NCBI RefSeq assembly: GCF_029320955.1
Contig: NZ_CP119757.1
Coordinates: 3,658,001 to 3,722,000, forward strand
Length of the DNA: 64,000 nucleotides
Source: Flavobacterium sp. YJ01
Lineage (GTDB): Bacteria; Bacteroidota; Bacteroidia; Flavobacteriales; Flavobacteriaceae
Reading direction: 5' to 3'
Shown here: positions 51,202 to 60,158 of the stretch, one piece after another
Numbering within the stretch: the first letter of the stretch is position 1
How the letters are laid out: every line of letters starts with the position of its first letter
Translations under genes and position numbers: made by a program
The notes under the pieces: generated by a model
The model's input: only the letters and a program-made list of their open reading frames with translations
Database searches by the model: none
What the model was told of the DNA's origin: nothing

Positions 51202-51947
51202 TGAACATGACTCCGGTTGTTAAACAACTGCTTATTATTAATATTATATTTTTTATTGGATCTCAATTAGTTCCAGTTTCGTATGAATATCTGGCGATGT
51301 TTTTTCCTGAAAATCCAAATTTTAAAGCATGGCAGCCTATAACGCATATGTTCATGCATGGCGGAATAATGCATATTGCTTTTAATATGTTTGCGATGGT
51401 TTCTTTTGGATCTGCGCTAGAACATTTTTGGGGTGGTAAAAAGTTTCTCTTTTTTTATATTTCTTGCGGATTAGGATCGGCGTTGCTCCACACCGCTGTT
51501 AATTATTACTTTTTTCAAGATACTTTAAATACCTTAATGGCAAATGGATTTCAAAAGGCTGAGATTTTAAAACTTTTGTCTGAGGGAAAAATTGATACAA
51601 GATGGCAGAATTTGGTTTCGGTTTCTCAATTTAATGGCTTTACTAGTGCTTATATTGGTACTGTAGTTGGAGCTTCAGGAGCTATTTATGGTTTGCTTAC
51701 TGCTTTTGCTTTTATGTTTCCAAATGCTGAATTAGCTTTAATGTTTATTCCGGTTCCTATAAAAGCAAAATATTTTGTTCCTGGAATTTTAGCAATAGAT
51801 TTGTTTTTTGGTTTTAAAGGAACTTCTTTATTTGGAGGCGGAGGAACAGGAATTGCCCATTTTGCTCATATTGGAGGAGCAATTGCTGGATTTTTAATGA
51901 TGTTGTACTGGAAAAAAAATCAGTTTAATAACAATCGATGGAATTAA
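51198..51947 (+). CDS. rhomboid family intramembrane serine protease
   Basis: A 249-residue protein with six or more helices. Rhomboid landmarks: MHGGIMHIAFNMFAMVSFGS (conserved HxxxN), catalytic Ser in VVGASGAIYGLLTAFAF, catalytic His in HFAHIGGAIAGF. Active-site residues are all present. Translationally coupled to mutL (ATGA overlap) and followed by a second rhomboid, a gene order that seems common in flavobacteria. Substrates unknown. Confidence 0.93.
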   Translation: MMNMTPVVKQLLIINIIFFIGSQLVPVSYEYLAMFFPENPNFKAWQPITHMFMHGGIMHIAFNMFAMVSFGSALEHFWGGKKFLFFYISCGLGSALLHTAVNYYFFQDTLNTLMANGFQKAEILKLLSEGKIDTRWQNLVSVSQFNGFTSAYIGTVVGASGAIYGLLTAFAFMFPNAELALMFIPVPIKAKYFVPGILAIDLFFGFKGTSLFGGGGTGIAHFAHIGGAIAGFLMMLYWKKNQFNNNRWN

Positions 51948-51992
51948 TTTTTAACTTTAATAATTAATTTTTAAAAAGTAAAAGAAGACTTT

Positions 51993-52856
51993 ATGAATAT
52001 TCTTGATGATTTAAAACTTCAATATAGATTGGGTGGTATAGCAATGCGCATGATTTATTGGAATGTAGCTTGTTTTATAATTTCTTTGCTTTTTTTCTGG
52101 CCAAATTTTGTTGGAGCATTCGATTATCCAAATTGGCTGGCTTTGTCGTCAGATCCTCAAGTATTTATGTTCAAGCCGTGGACATTTTTGACATATGCTT
52201 TTTTTCATTTTGATTTTTGGCATTTGTTATTCAATATGATGGTTTTGAATTTTGCAAGTAATTTATTTTTGACTTTTTTTACCCAAAAACAATATTTGGG
52301 TTTATATATTTTAAGTGCGCTTTTTGCAGGAGTGGTTTTTGCGTTAAGTTTTTATTTTTCTAATATCTACGGCTCCATAGTTGGTGCTTCTGCTGCAATA
52401 ATGGCAATTTTAGTAGCTTCTACGACATATTCTCCATTGATGGATGTTCGTTTGTTCTTGTTCGGAAATGTAAAACTGTGGCATATAACAGCTGTAATTC
52501 TTGTTCTAGATTTGGTACAACTGCGTTCTGGAAATATGGGAGGTCATATTTCACATCTTGCAGGCGCTTTTTTCGGATTTGCTTATATTAAGTTGCTTCA
52601 GAGCGGAACAGATTTAAGTAAAATTGTTTCTAAAACTCTAGATTTCTTTGCCAATCTCTTTAGAAAATCTCCTACAACCCCATTTACAAAAGTTCATAAG
52701 AATTACAAGAAACCTACAGAAAAAACAACATCAAGAATTGTTACTAAAGACAAAACGCAACAGCAAATTGATGAGATTCTAGATAAAATCAGCCAATCGG
52801 GATATGATTGCCTGACGAAAGAAGAAAAAGAGTTTTTATTTAAAGCTGGAAAATAA
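51993..52856 (+). CDS. rhomboid family intramembrane serine protease with C-terminal extension
   Basis: A 287-residue protein. Landmarks: FFHFDFWHLLFNMMVLNFAS, catalytic Ser region VGASAAIMAILVAS (GASA rather than GASG), catalytic His in GGHISHLAGAFFGFAY. The C-terminal cytoplasmic tail is basic and ends in a conserved-looking helix (QQQIDEILDKISQSGYDCLT..., KEEKEFLFKAGK; DUF6576-like). Diverged from the preceding rhomboid rather than a fresh duplicate. Confidence 0.9.
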   Translation: MNILDDLKLQYRLGGIAMRMIYWNVACFIISLLFFWPNFVGAFDYPNWLALSSDPQVFMFKPWTFLTYAFFHFDFWHLLFNMMVLNFASNLFLTFFTQKQYLGLYILSALFAGVVFALSFYFSNIYGSIVGASAAIMAILVASTTYSPLMDVRLFLFGNVKLWHITAVILVLDLVQLRSGNMGGHISHLAGAFFGFAYIKLLQSGTDLSKIVSKTLDFFANLFRKSPTTPFTKVHKNYKKPTEKTTSRIVTKDKTQQQIDEILDKISQSGYDCLTKEEKEFLFKAGK

Positions 52857-52872
52857 CTTGTAGGAAATTAGT

Positions 52873-53919
52873 ATGAAGAACCTTTCTTGGTTTAATAAAA
52901 TAATGTTCTTTTTGAATATAGTGCTAACTGTGCTTACATTTAGTGTTTATATTCTGCCTTTTTTAGCACCTAAAAGTTTTCCGCTTTTATCGGTGCTTAC
53001 GCTGTTTATGCCTGCCTTTTTTGTGGCAAATGGACTCTTCTTTGTTTACTGGGCAATTCAGTTCAAAAAACGTCTTATTTTATCTGGACTGGTTTTGTTA
53101 ATCGGAATTACTTTTATCAATAAGTTTTATAAGTTTTCTGCGAAACAATATGTTCATGACGAGAAAGATTTCTCTGTAATGAGTTATAATGTTCGTCTTT
53201 TTAATGTTTTTAAATGGTTAGATCGCGACGATATTCCAGAAAACATCAAAGTTTTTATCGATGAAAAAGATCCAGATATCCTGTGTATCCAAGAATATTC
53301 AAATTCGGCACATCTTGATTTAAAAGTGTATCCGCATCGCTATATTTTTATTGATGGAAAAAAAGTAAAAACGGGACAAGCTATTTTTTCAAAATTCCCA
53401 ATTATTGATCAAGGAAATATTGTTTTTCCAAAATCAGATAACAATGTGGTTTATGCTGATATTAAACGCGGAAAAGATATTATTCGCGTTTATAATATGC
53501 ACTTGCAATCTATTAAAATTTCTCCTGATGTCAGTGAAATTTCTGATGATATTGAAAATGTGAACCAAAAGAAGTCACAGCGTATTTATGCTCGAATTAG
53601 CAAAAGTTTTAAGCAACAGCAAGAACAGGCTGAGATTTTCAAAGAGCATATAAAAAAAAGCAAATACCCAATTATTATTTGTGGAGATATGAATAATAGT
53701 GCGTTTTCTTATATATATAGAAATATCAAAGGAAAGCTAAAAGATGCCTTTGAAGAAGCGGGCGGAGGTTTTGGAGCTACTTATAAATTTAAATATTATC
53801 CTGCCAGAATTGACTATATTTTTACAGACAGTAAAATGAAAGTAAAGGAGTTTGAAAGTTTTTCAGATTTTGAAAATTCAGATCATTATCCGATTATGAC
53901 AAGGCTTTCGATGGAATAA
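52873..53919 (+). CDS. endonuclease/exonuclease/phosphatase family protein, membrane-anchored
   Basis: A 348-residue protein. Two or three N-terminal transmembrane helices (MFFLNIVLTVLTFSVYILPF and following), then an EEP domain: FSVMSYNVRLFNVF, PDILCIQEYS (metal-binding Glu), RVYNMHLQSI, IICGDMNNSAFSYIYRNI, DYIFTDS and SDHYPIMTRLSM with the terminal Asp/His. All catalytic residues are visible. Substrate (phospholipid, nucleic acid or other phosphodiester) unknown. It follows the rhomboids closely and is probably cotranscribed. Confidence 0.9.
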   Translation: MKNLSWFNKIMFFLNIVLTVLTFSVYILPFLAPKSFPLLSVLTLFMPAFFVANGLFFVYWAIQFKKRLILSGLVLLIGITFINKFYKFSAKQYVHDEKDFSVMSYNVRLFNVFKWLDRDDIPENIKVFIDEKDPDILCIQEYSNSAHLDLKVYPHRYIFIDGKKVKTGQAIFSKFPIIDQGNIVFPKSDNNVVYADIKRGKDIIRVYNMHLQSIKISPDVSEISDDIENVNQKKSQRIYARISKSFKQQQEQAEIFKEHIKKSKYPIIICGDMNNSAFSYIYRNIKGKLKDAFEEAGGGFGATYKFKYYPARIDYIFTDSKMKVKEFESFSDFENSDHYPIMTRLSME

Positions 53920-53930
53920 TTTTTTTTTTA

Positions 53931-53989
53931 GTCAAAAGTCAAAAGTTGAAAGTTGTAATTTATAATTCACAATTTACAACTCACAATTT
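53931..53989. repeat. word repeat, TCAAAAGT / CACAATTT family, at a convergent junction
   Basis: GTCAAAAGTCAAAAGTTGAA, then AGTTGTAATTTATAATTCAC and AATTTACAACTCACAATTTA. GTTGTAA pairs with TTTACAAC. The right end includes the stop codon of the minus-strand wbqC-like gene. Confidence 0.6.
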
Positions 53990-54602
53990 AAATTATTTTC
54001 TGGGTTTTTAAATAATCTACTGCAAATTTACCTTCATTGAAAAGTAAATCTAAAACACTTAAATTGTTGATGAAACCATGTTTGTCATCAAAAACCTGAG
54101 TGTATTTTTCGAAAGAATTACCATCTTTTTTTCCATTTGCTAAATATCTGAAATCAGTAAAATTGGGTGTTTCGTGGAAATATTCTGTGGTTTTTCCAAA
54201 CTCAAATTTCATTCGCAAGCATTTAGTTATGATGTCTAAAACTTCGAAATTTAAATCCATTAAAAAAGTGTGTTTTTTCTCGAAAATAGGCAATAAGTCA
54301 TCTTCAAAATATTCAAAGAAAGGAGAGCTTCTATATGCTGCTTCAAGCGATTTAAAATGCTGTTTCTGCCAATCAAATTCATTTTCGATTAAAATGTCTT
54401 TTGTCTTTTGATGTGCTTCTTTTGAATGCTTTACAGGGATATTTAATAGCTGAATTCCGTTTGGACTATAGATATAAGTTCTATTTCTATTGGTCTGTTT
54501 CTGAAAATTATCCTCCATTTCAAAAGTAATGCTGTCAGATTGCGCTATCACAGCAAAATGACTAATTGACGGAAAATAAGTTGGAAGTATTAAGGAGTTC
54601 AT
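53988..54602 (-). CDS. WbqC-like family protein
   Basis: A 204-residue protein of the WbqC family: LILPTYFPSISHFAVIAQSD, QTNRNRTYIYSPNGIQLLNI, PVKHSKEAHQKTKDILIENE, DWQKQHFKSLEAAYRSSPFF. Family members occur in O-antigen loci in some bacteria but also next to lepB and dapB in flavobacteria, as here; the activity is not known. The stop codon lies in the adjacent word repeat. Confidence 0.88.
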   Translation of the reverse strand: MNSLILPTYFPSISHFAVIAQSDSITFEMEDNFQKQTNRNRTYIYSPNGIQLLNIPVKHSKEAHQKTKDILIENEFDWQKQHFKSLEAAYRSSPFFEYFEDDLLPIFEKKHTFLMDLNFEVLDIITKCLRMKFEFGKTTEYFHETPNFTDFRYLANGKKDGNSFEKYTQVFDDKHGFINNLSVLDLLFNEGKFAVDYLKTQKII

Positions 54603-54611
54603 GTTTTTATT

Positions 54612-54689
54612 TTTGTTTAAAAGTTTCAGGTTTCAAGTTTCAAGTTTTGCGCGCACATAAAACTTGAAACTTGAAACCTGAAACAAAAA
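54612..54689. repeat. word-hairpin repeat, TTTCAAG family, perfect arms
   Basis: 54623-54648 (GTTTCAGGTTTCAAGTTTCA...) and 54659-54684 are perfect 26-bp complements around a GC-rich 10-nt loop (gcgcgcacat). Each arm is three near-copies of TTTCAAG. Flanking T and A runs extend the pairing. It could also terminate lepB on the minus strand. Confidence 0.88.
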
Positions 54690-54703
54690 TAACTCTTTTT
54701 TAA

Positions 54704-56284
54704 TTATGCTTTATTTTCTCTTCTTTTTTTCCAAATAAAATCTCCCACAAAATATAAGGCAAGAACTATTAGGAAATATTTAAAGTATGATTGCGGTTGA
54801 CCTTCGCCGTCTACAGTTGTAAATACTCTGTTCCAACGTATTTTGTTGATACCTTTTCCGTTAGTATCCCAGCTCATCCAGATAAAAACTGGTTTCCCCA
54901 CAATATGATTTTCCGGAACGTAACCCCAATAACGGCTGTCTTCAGAGTTATGGCGGTTATCTCCCATCATCCAGTAATAGTTTTGTTTGAAGGTGTATGT
55001 AGTTGCAGGTTTTCCGTTAATTAAGAATTTTGAACCTTCAATCGTTAATTTATTTCCTTCGTAATTTGTAATAATTTCTTTGTAGAAAGGAAGTGATACG
55101 TTGTTTAATGCAACTGTTTTTCCAGCTTCAGGGATATAAATTGGTCCCATATTATCCTGGCTCCATTTGTCTATATGAGGGAAAATCGCATTGTCATTTC
55201 CTTTATCAATTTTTCTAATTACAGCAGTAACGCCAGGGGTGTTTTTGAATCTCTCCGCTCCAGCTTCTGTTAATGAACCGAAATAAAGAGTGTCTCTTTT
55301 TTGAACTCTATTGCCTAGTGAATCAGCTTCAATTCTGAAACCATAACCGTCAGTAATATCCAATTCTTTAATTATTGTTTCAAGATCGATTGGCGTTTTT
55401 TGGTCTAAAGCTACAGCGTAAGAATACTGAGGTTTGGCTCTTTCTGGTAAAATTAATTTTTTACCATTAATGAAAACATAACCATCCTTTATTGATAAAC
55501 TGTCTCCCGGAATACCAACACATCTTTTTACATAATTTGATTTCTTGTCTATAGGTTTAATGACGCCTGGTCTTCCTTTTGGTTCAAAGAAATAATGAAC
55601 AGTATCTACAGGCCAGTTAAAAACGACTATATCGCATCGTTTTATCTTCTCAATTGCAGGTAGTCTGAAATAAGGTAATTGTGGCCAGCTTAAATAAGAT
55701 TTTTTCTTTGTTAGAGGAATAGAGTCATGAACCATTGGTAACGCAACAGTTGTCATTGGAACTCTTGGGCCATAATTAATTTTGCTCACAAATAAGAAGT
55801 CACCAATCAATAAAGATTTTTCTAAAGATGATGTCGGAATTGTATAAGGTTGTACCACATAAGTATGCACTAAAGTAGCGACAATTATAGCAAAAAGCAA
55901 TGAGCTGATCGTATCTGCCGTTTTGTTTTCTGGCGTTAATTGACGCTCTGCACGATACTCTAATTTTTGTGTATAATTTACATAATAGATATAAAAACCT
56001 AATGTAAAAAGCCCAAGAATTGTATCTAAGGTCGATCTTTTATTGAATGTTCTTAAAGTTTCTACCCATACAACTGGAAACATAATCAGGTTGATAATTG
56101 GGATAAAAAGCAATAAAGTCCACCAAGTTGGACGTCCGATCATTTTCATTAAAATGATAGAATTATATACAGGAATTGCTGCTTCCCAGCTTTTTCTTCC
56201 TGCAGCCTGATACAATTTCCAAGTACCAAGAAAATGAATTATTTGGACTGCTAAGAAAAATACGAACCAAGAGTAAAGTGTCAT
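54704..56284 (-). CDS. lepB: signal peptidase I, long Bacteroidota form
   Basis: A 526-residue serine/lysine protease that removes Sec signal peptides. Three N-terminal membrane segments (FVFFLAVQIIHFLGTWKLYQ, TLLLFIPIINLIMFPVVWVE and one before the core), catalytic Ser in IPTSSLEKSLLIGDFLFVSK, catalytic Lys in KRCVGIPGDSLSIKDGYVFI, and the DNRHNSEDSRYWGYVPENHI box. About twice the E. coli core length because of the extra N-terminal helices and an insertion of about 150 residues; a C-terminal transmembrane helix closes the chain. Operon with dapB and the parAB cluster. Confidence 0.93.
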   Translation of the reverse strand: MTLYSWFVFFLAVQIIHFLGTWKLYQAAGRKSWEAAIPVYNSIILMKMIGRPTWWTLLLFIPIINLIMFPVVWVETLRTFNKRSTLDTILGLFTLGFYIYYVNYTQKLEYRAERQLTPENKTADTISSLLFAIIVATLVHTYVVQPYTIPTSSLEKSLLIGDFLFVSKINYGPRVPMTTVALPMVHDSIPLTKKKSYLSWPQLPYFRLPAIEKIKRCDIVVFNWPVDTVHYFFEPKGRPGVIKPIDKKSNYVKRCVGIPGDSLSIKDGYVFINGKKLILPERAKPQYSYAVALDQKTPIDLETIIKELDITDGYGFRIEADSLGNRVQKRDTLYFGSLTEAGAERFKNTPGVTAVIRKIDKGNDNAIFPHIDKWSQDNMGPIYIPEAGKTVALNNVSLPFYKEIITNYEGNKLTIEGSKFLINGKPATTYTFKQNYYWMMGDNRHNSEDSRYWGYVPENHIVGKPVFIWMSWDTNGKGINKIRWNRVFTTVDGEGQPQSYFKYFLIVLALYFVGDFIWKKRRENKA

Positions 56285-56339
56285 AATATTGTATTTTAAA
56301 TTTTAAATTCAGATTGAATCAATTCTGAATTTTATTCAA

Positions 56340-57041
56340 TTATTGTAAATTTAATACATCTTTCATAGTGAAAATTCCTTGTTTTCCAGCAAGCCATTCT
56401 GCAGCGATAACGGCTCCAAGAGCAAAACCTTCGCGATTGTGAGCAGTATGTTTAATTTCGATGCTGTCAATAACTGAATCGTAGTTTACAGTGTGAGTGC
56501 CAGGAACTTCTCCAATTCTTTTTGCTTCAATATGAATTTGATTGTTTTTTGCCTCTTCCATAGTCCATTCAGCATAATTACTGTTCTGAATAACTCCTTG
56601 GGCTAAAGAAATTGCAGTTCCGCTTGGCGCATCCAATTTATGGATGTGATGAATTTCTTCCATTGAAACTTTATAAGAATCAAATTGATTCATGATTTTA
56701 GCCAGATATTCATTTAATCCGAAGAAGATATTTACACCTAAACTAAAGTTTGAACTCGAAATAAAACCTCCCTTTTTCTCATTGCAAAGAGCAATCATTT
56801 CGTCATAATGTTCTAGCCATCCTGTTGTTCCAGAAACTACCGGAACATTAGAATTGAAACAAGCAGAAATATTGCTTACTGCTGCTGAAGGAACGCTAAA
56901 ATCAATGGCAACATCTGCTGTTGAAAGCCCGTCATAAGTATTGAATTCATCTTTCTTTAAAACTATTTCATGACCTCTTTCTAAAGCAATTCTTTCGATT
57001 ACTTTACCCATTTTTCCGTATCCTAAAAGCGCAATTTTCAT
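56340..57041 (-). CDS. dapB: 4-hydroxy-tetrahydrodipicolinate reductase
   Basis: A 233-residue enzyme of lysine and diaminopimelate synthesis. NAD(P) site MKIALLGYGKMGKVIERIAL; VVSGTTGWLEHYDEMIALCN; catalytic motif EEIHHIHKLDAPSGTAISLA; HTAHNREGFALGAVIAAEWL. Slightly shorter than E. coli DapB, which is usual in this phylum. Supplies DAP for peptidoglycan, made elsewhere in the pathway. Follows DUF5683 on the minus strand. Confidence 0.96.
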   Translation of the reverse strand: MKIALLGYGKMGKVIERIALERGHEIVLKKDEFNTYDGLSTADVAIDFSVPSAAVSNISACFNSNVPVVSGTTGWLEHYDEMIALCNEKKGGFISSSNFSLGVNIFFGLNEYLAKIMNQFDSYKVSMEEIHHIHKLDAPSGTAISLAQGVIQNSNYAEWTMEEAKNNQIHIEAKRIGEVPGTHTVNYDSVIDSIEIKHTAHNREGFALGAVIAAEWLAGKQGIFTMKDVLNLQ

Positions 57042-57083
57042 TATGATTATTTTTTGTGAATTTTTTTAATAGAATTGAATCTA

Positions 57084-57644
57084 TTAAAACTTGTAATTAA
57101 AAGTTAGTCCGACATTTGGTTTAAATGTTACATCGGCGGGATAAATTTCTGGACGCATTGAAAGTCTTTCGTTTACGTTAAACTGAATTAATGCGGCATC
57201 AACATTGGCATCAATAATGTTTAATACATAAAAGCCAACGACAAATAAAGCTGATAAATCTCTATTTCTCTGATAGAATTTTTGTCCAGCAATTAATCTG
57301 CTCTCATCCAAAAATTGATAGTTATCATCATTATAGCCTTCTAATCGACGTTTGTAAGCGTCACGATAATCGTGGTATTTTTTATTATTATCGATGTAAA
57401 AATATAAGCTGGTTCCGATAGCTCCGTAAACCAATGGGATTTTCCAGTATTTTTTGTTGTATGCTTGACCTAAACCTGGCAGAATAGCAGAGTAAAAAGC
57501 TGCTTTTGCTGGTGTAAGCGGGTCTATTTCTTTGTATGCAGTAGTGTCTTTTACGACCAAAACCGTGTCTTTTTTTGCCTGAGCAAAAAGAGAAACGGTT
57601 CCTATTAGAAAGAACAATAGACTGATGGGGACAATTTTATTCAC
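57084..57644 (-). CDS. DUF5683 family protein
   Basis: A 186-residue exported protein with a signal peptide (SLLFFLIGTVSLFAQ). The DUF5683 core reads PAKAAFYSAILPGLGQAYNK, KYWKIPLVYGAIGTSLYFYI, and ends with a beta-strand-like tail FKPNVGLTFNYKF that would suit membrane insertion. Function unknown. Its start overlaps the end of parB by one base. The position between parB and dapB looks conserved in flavobacteria. Confidence 0.85.
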   Translation of the reverse strand: MNKIVPISLLFFLIGTVSLFAQAKKDTVLVVKDTTAYKEIDPLTPAKAAFYSAILPGLGQAYNKKYWKIPLVYGAIGTSLYFYIDNNKKYHDYRDAYKRRLEGYNDDNYQFLDESRLIAGQKFYQRNRDLSALFVVGFYVLNIIDANVDAALIQFNVNERLSMRPEIYPADVTFKPNVGLTFNYKF

Positions 57645-58546
57645 TATCCGTTTATTAATTTTATAATTCTATTAAAGTCGGCCTCAGAATTAAATGGAAT
57701 TGTAATTTTTCCTTTTCCGTTACCAGCGACTTTTATATCAACTTTCGAACCAAAGTAGTCGTTGAAAGTGTTTTTTTGTGTTTCTCTCACTTGAAATGCA
57801 GAGTCAGCTTTCGGTTTTCCCTCAGCTTTTGGCTGCTGGCCTTCATGATAGTTTTTAACTAAGGCTTCTGTTTCGCGAACTGATAAGTTCTGACTTACAA
57901 TTTTTTGGTAAATATCAGTTTGAACGTCCAGGTCTTCAATGTTGATGATTGCTCTACCGTGTCCCATGCTGATAAAGCCGTCACGAATACCCGTTTGAAT
58001 AATCGGATCAAGTTTTAAAAGACGTAAGTAATTGGCAATTGTCGAACGTTTTTTTCCAACTCTTTCACTCATTTGTTCCTGTGTTAACTGAATTTCGTCA
58101 ATTAAACGCTGGTATGATAAAGCAATCTCAATTGGATCTAAGTCATGACGTTGAATATTTTCAACCAAAGCCATAACCAAAGATTCGTTGTCATTGGCTA
58201 TACGAATATAAGCAGGAACATGTGTAAGTCCCACCAATTTCGAAGCACGAAGACGACGCTCTCCAGAGATTAACTGGTATTTATTGAAATCTAATTTTCG
58301 AACAGTAATAGGTTGAATTACACCCAATTCTTTAATAGAAGTGGCTAATTCACGTAATGATTCTTCATTAAAATTACTTCTAGGCTGAAATGGATTTATT
58401 TCGATAGCACTTATTTCAAGCTCAATGATGTTTCCAACAACTTTGTCAGCATTTTTATCGTCTACTGATTTAATGTCGTTTTCCGGATCTTTTAATAATG
58501 CTGATAATCCTCTTCCTAAGGCTTGTTTTTTAATTGCTTTTGTCAT
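57644..58546 (-). CDS. parB: chromosome partitioning protein ParB
   Basis: A 300-residue centromere-binding CTPase. N-terminal GRGLSALL; ParB/Srx CTP-binding box with INPFQPRSNFNEESLRELAT and LISGERRLRASKLVGL; ENIQRHDLDPIEIALSYQRL; HTH region QEQMSERVGKKRSTIANYLR; C-terminal dimerisation domain ending ITIPFNSEADFNRIIKLING. Operon with parA, 5 bp upstream. I did not find a parS site nearby. Confidence 0.96.
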   Translation of the reverse strand: MTKAIKKQALGRGLSALLKDPENDIKSVDDKNADKVVGNIIELEISAIEINPFQPRSNFNEESLRELATSIKELGVIQPITVRKLDFNKYQLISGERRLRASKLVGLTHVPAYIRIANDNESLVMALVENIQRHDLDPIEIALSYQRLIDEIQLTQEQMSERVGKKRSTIANYLRLLKLDPIIQTGIRDGFISMGHGRAIINIEDLDVQTDIYQKIVSQNLSVRETEALVKNYHEGQQPKAEGKPKADSAFQVRETQKNTFNDYFGSKVDIKVAGNGKGKITIPFNSEADFNRIIKLING

Positions 58547-58551
58547 AAAAA

Positions 58552-59319
58552 CTATTTGCTGTTTTTCTTTATAATTTCTTGAGCTAAATGAATATAGTTT
58601 ACCGCTCCTTTGCTAGTTGCATCATAATTAATGATACTTTCACCAAAACTTGGGGCTTCACTTAATTTTACATTTCGCTGAATTACAGTATCAAAAACCA
58701 TGTCGTTAAAGTGTTTTTGAACCTCTTCTACAACCTGATTTGATAAACGTAATCTTGAATCGTACATGGTTAATAATAAACCTTCGATGTCTAGATCTGG
58801 GTTGTGTATTTTCTGTATACTTTTAATAGTATTCAATAATTTTCCTAATCCTTCAAGAGCAAAATACTCACATTGGATTGGAATAACTACAGAATCTGCG
58901 GCTGTTAAAGCATTCAAGGTTAACAAACCTAGAGAAGGGGCACAATCGATAATGATATAATCGTATTGTTCTTTTGCTTCTTCTAATGCTTTTTTAAGCA
59001 TATATTCACGGTTTTCTTTGTCAACCAATTCAATTTCGATAGCAACAAGGTCAATATGAGCAGGGATCACGTCAACGTTTGGAGCTGTACATTTTAAAAC
59101 GGCTTCTGTCGGTGTTGCAGTATGCTCAAGAATTTGATAAGTCCCAATTTCAACTGTTTCTACATCAATTCCAAGACCAGATGTAGCATTGGCTTGAGGA
59201 TCAGCATCGATTAACAATACTTTTTTTTCTAAAACACCTAATGAGGCTGCAAGATTTACTGATGTAGTAGTCTTTCCAACGCCTCCTTTTTGATTAGCAA
59301 TAGCAATGATTTTGCCCAT
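58552..59319 (-). CDS. parA: chromosome partitioning ATPase ParA (Soj)
   Basis: A 255-residue deviant-Walker ATPase that drives segregation with ParB. Walker A: IIAIANQKGGVGKTTTSVNL (KGGVGKTT); A' IDADPQANATSGLG; Walker B YDYIIIDCAPSLGLL; and QNVKLSEAPSFGESIINYDA-type switch region (here QRNVKLSEAPSFGESI). Lacks an N-terminal DNA-binding domain, so it is the short chromosomal type Ib form. First gene of the parA-parB-DUF5683-dapB-lepB run. Confidence 0.97.
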   Translation of the reverse strand: MGKIIAIANQKGGVGKTTTSVNLAASLGVLEKKVLLIDADPQANATSGLGIDVETVEIGTYQILEHTATPTEAVLKCTAPNVDVIPAHIDLVAIEIELVDKENREYMLKKALEEAKEQYDYIIIDCAPSLGLLTLNALTAADSVVIPIQCEYFALEGLGKLLNTIKSIQKIHNPDLDIEGLLLTMYDSRLRLSNQVVEEVQKHFNDMVFDTVIQRNVKLSEAPSFGESIINYDATSKGAVNYIHLAQEIIKKNSK

Positions 59320-59446
59320 TTATTTTCTGAATTTTGAACCGTAAAAATACAATTATTTATGGTTTTTGAAAATCTATTTTGTTAACATTTGTGAAAGTTT
59401 GGCTATTCGTTGTTTTATAGGTGTTCGGCTGAAAATTATTTTAGTT

Positions 59447-59536
59447 ATGAATAAAATTGTTAGCAAAGTTTTGAAAGGTGTTTCTCCTTTAAAAGGACAG
59501 AAAACTAAATTTCGTGTAGAAAGATGGTTATTTTAA
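59447..59536 (+). CDS. possible small basic protein, 29 residues
   Basis: ATG 59447 to TAA 59536 encodes [20 protein letters not shown] followed by KFRVERWLF, a basic chain with plausible codons and a short amphipathic start. It overlaps the 3' end of the RlpA-like gene by 9 bp on the opposite strand. I see no consensus promoter and cannot name a family. A chance ORF is possible. Confidence 0.3.
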   Translation: MNKIVSKVLKGVSPLKGQKTKFRVERWLF

Positions 59537-59944
59537 AATTTCAATAGTGACATAAACCAAACCGCTTTTTTTATTAGATGCAATTTCCATGAAAGCTCTT
59601 TTGCTGAGATCGATTTCTCTTCCTTTAACAAAAGGTCCACGATCTGTAATTTCTACAATTACAAATTTCTTATTTAATTCGTTTGTTACTTTTAATGTTG
59701 TGCCAAAAGGAATTTTTTTATGCGCTGCAGTAAAATCATTGTTGTTGAATCTTTTTCCGCTTGCTGTTTTTCTTCCATTAAATTTATCATGATAATAAGA
59801 TGCATGTGCGTTTTTCTTGTACAATATGCTTTCTTTAGTTACTTCGCAAGAATCAATCGAAGTGATGTTCTTTTGTTGCGCGAATGTAATGACAGAAAAA
59901 ATTAAAGCCATAAACAGTATAATCTCTTTCATTTGTTTTCTCAT
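59528..59944 (-). CDS. septal ring lytic transglycosylase RlpA-like (double-psi beta-barrel) protein
   Basis: A 138-residue exported protein. Signal peptide ([19 protein letters not shown]), then a DPBB domain of RlpA type: [60 protein letters not shown], with the catalytic-type His and Asp in AAHKK and TDRGPF. RlpA cleaves denuded glycan strands of peptidoglycan; no SPOR domain is present here. I choose ATG 59944; a start at 60022 would put 26 odd residues before the signal peptide. Confidence 0.82.
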   Translation of the reverse strand: MRKQMKEIILFMALIFSVITFAQQKNITSIDSCEVTKESILYKKNAHASYYHDKFNGRKTASGKRFNNNDFTAAHKKIPFGTTLKVTNELNKKFVIVEITDRGPFVKGREIDLSKRAFMEIASNKKSGLVYVTIEILK

Positions 59945-60158
59945 TCTATTTGCGGGCAAAAAAAAGGTATTAAAGAAAAATGGATATGTTCTATAAGCTT
60001 TATTTGTGTTAGAAAAAGACATTTTTTAGATTTTGTAGTGTTTTTGATAAGAAAATTGGGAGTAAAAACGGACTCGAAGGTTGAGGATTATTGCTATTTT
60101 GGACTTTCTTTAAATTACAATTATTACTATCTATCAAACCACAAAAACGAACATTATT

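Noticed and set aside
57644..59527. parS site next to parAB
   Set aside because: I looked for a TGTTnCACGTGnAACA-type palindrome in and around parB and parA and did not find one; it may lie elsewhere.
59945..60022. Upstream ATG of the RlpA-like protein at 60022
   Set aside because: It would place 26 Phe/Asn-rich residues before an otherwise normal signal peptide.
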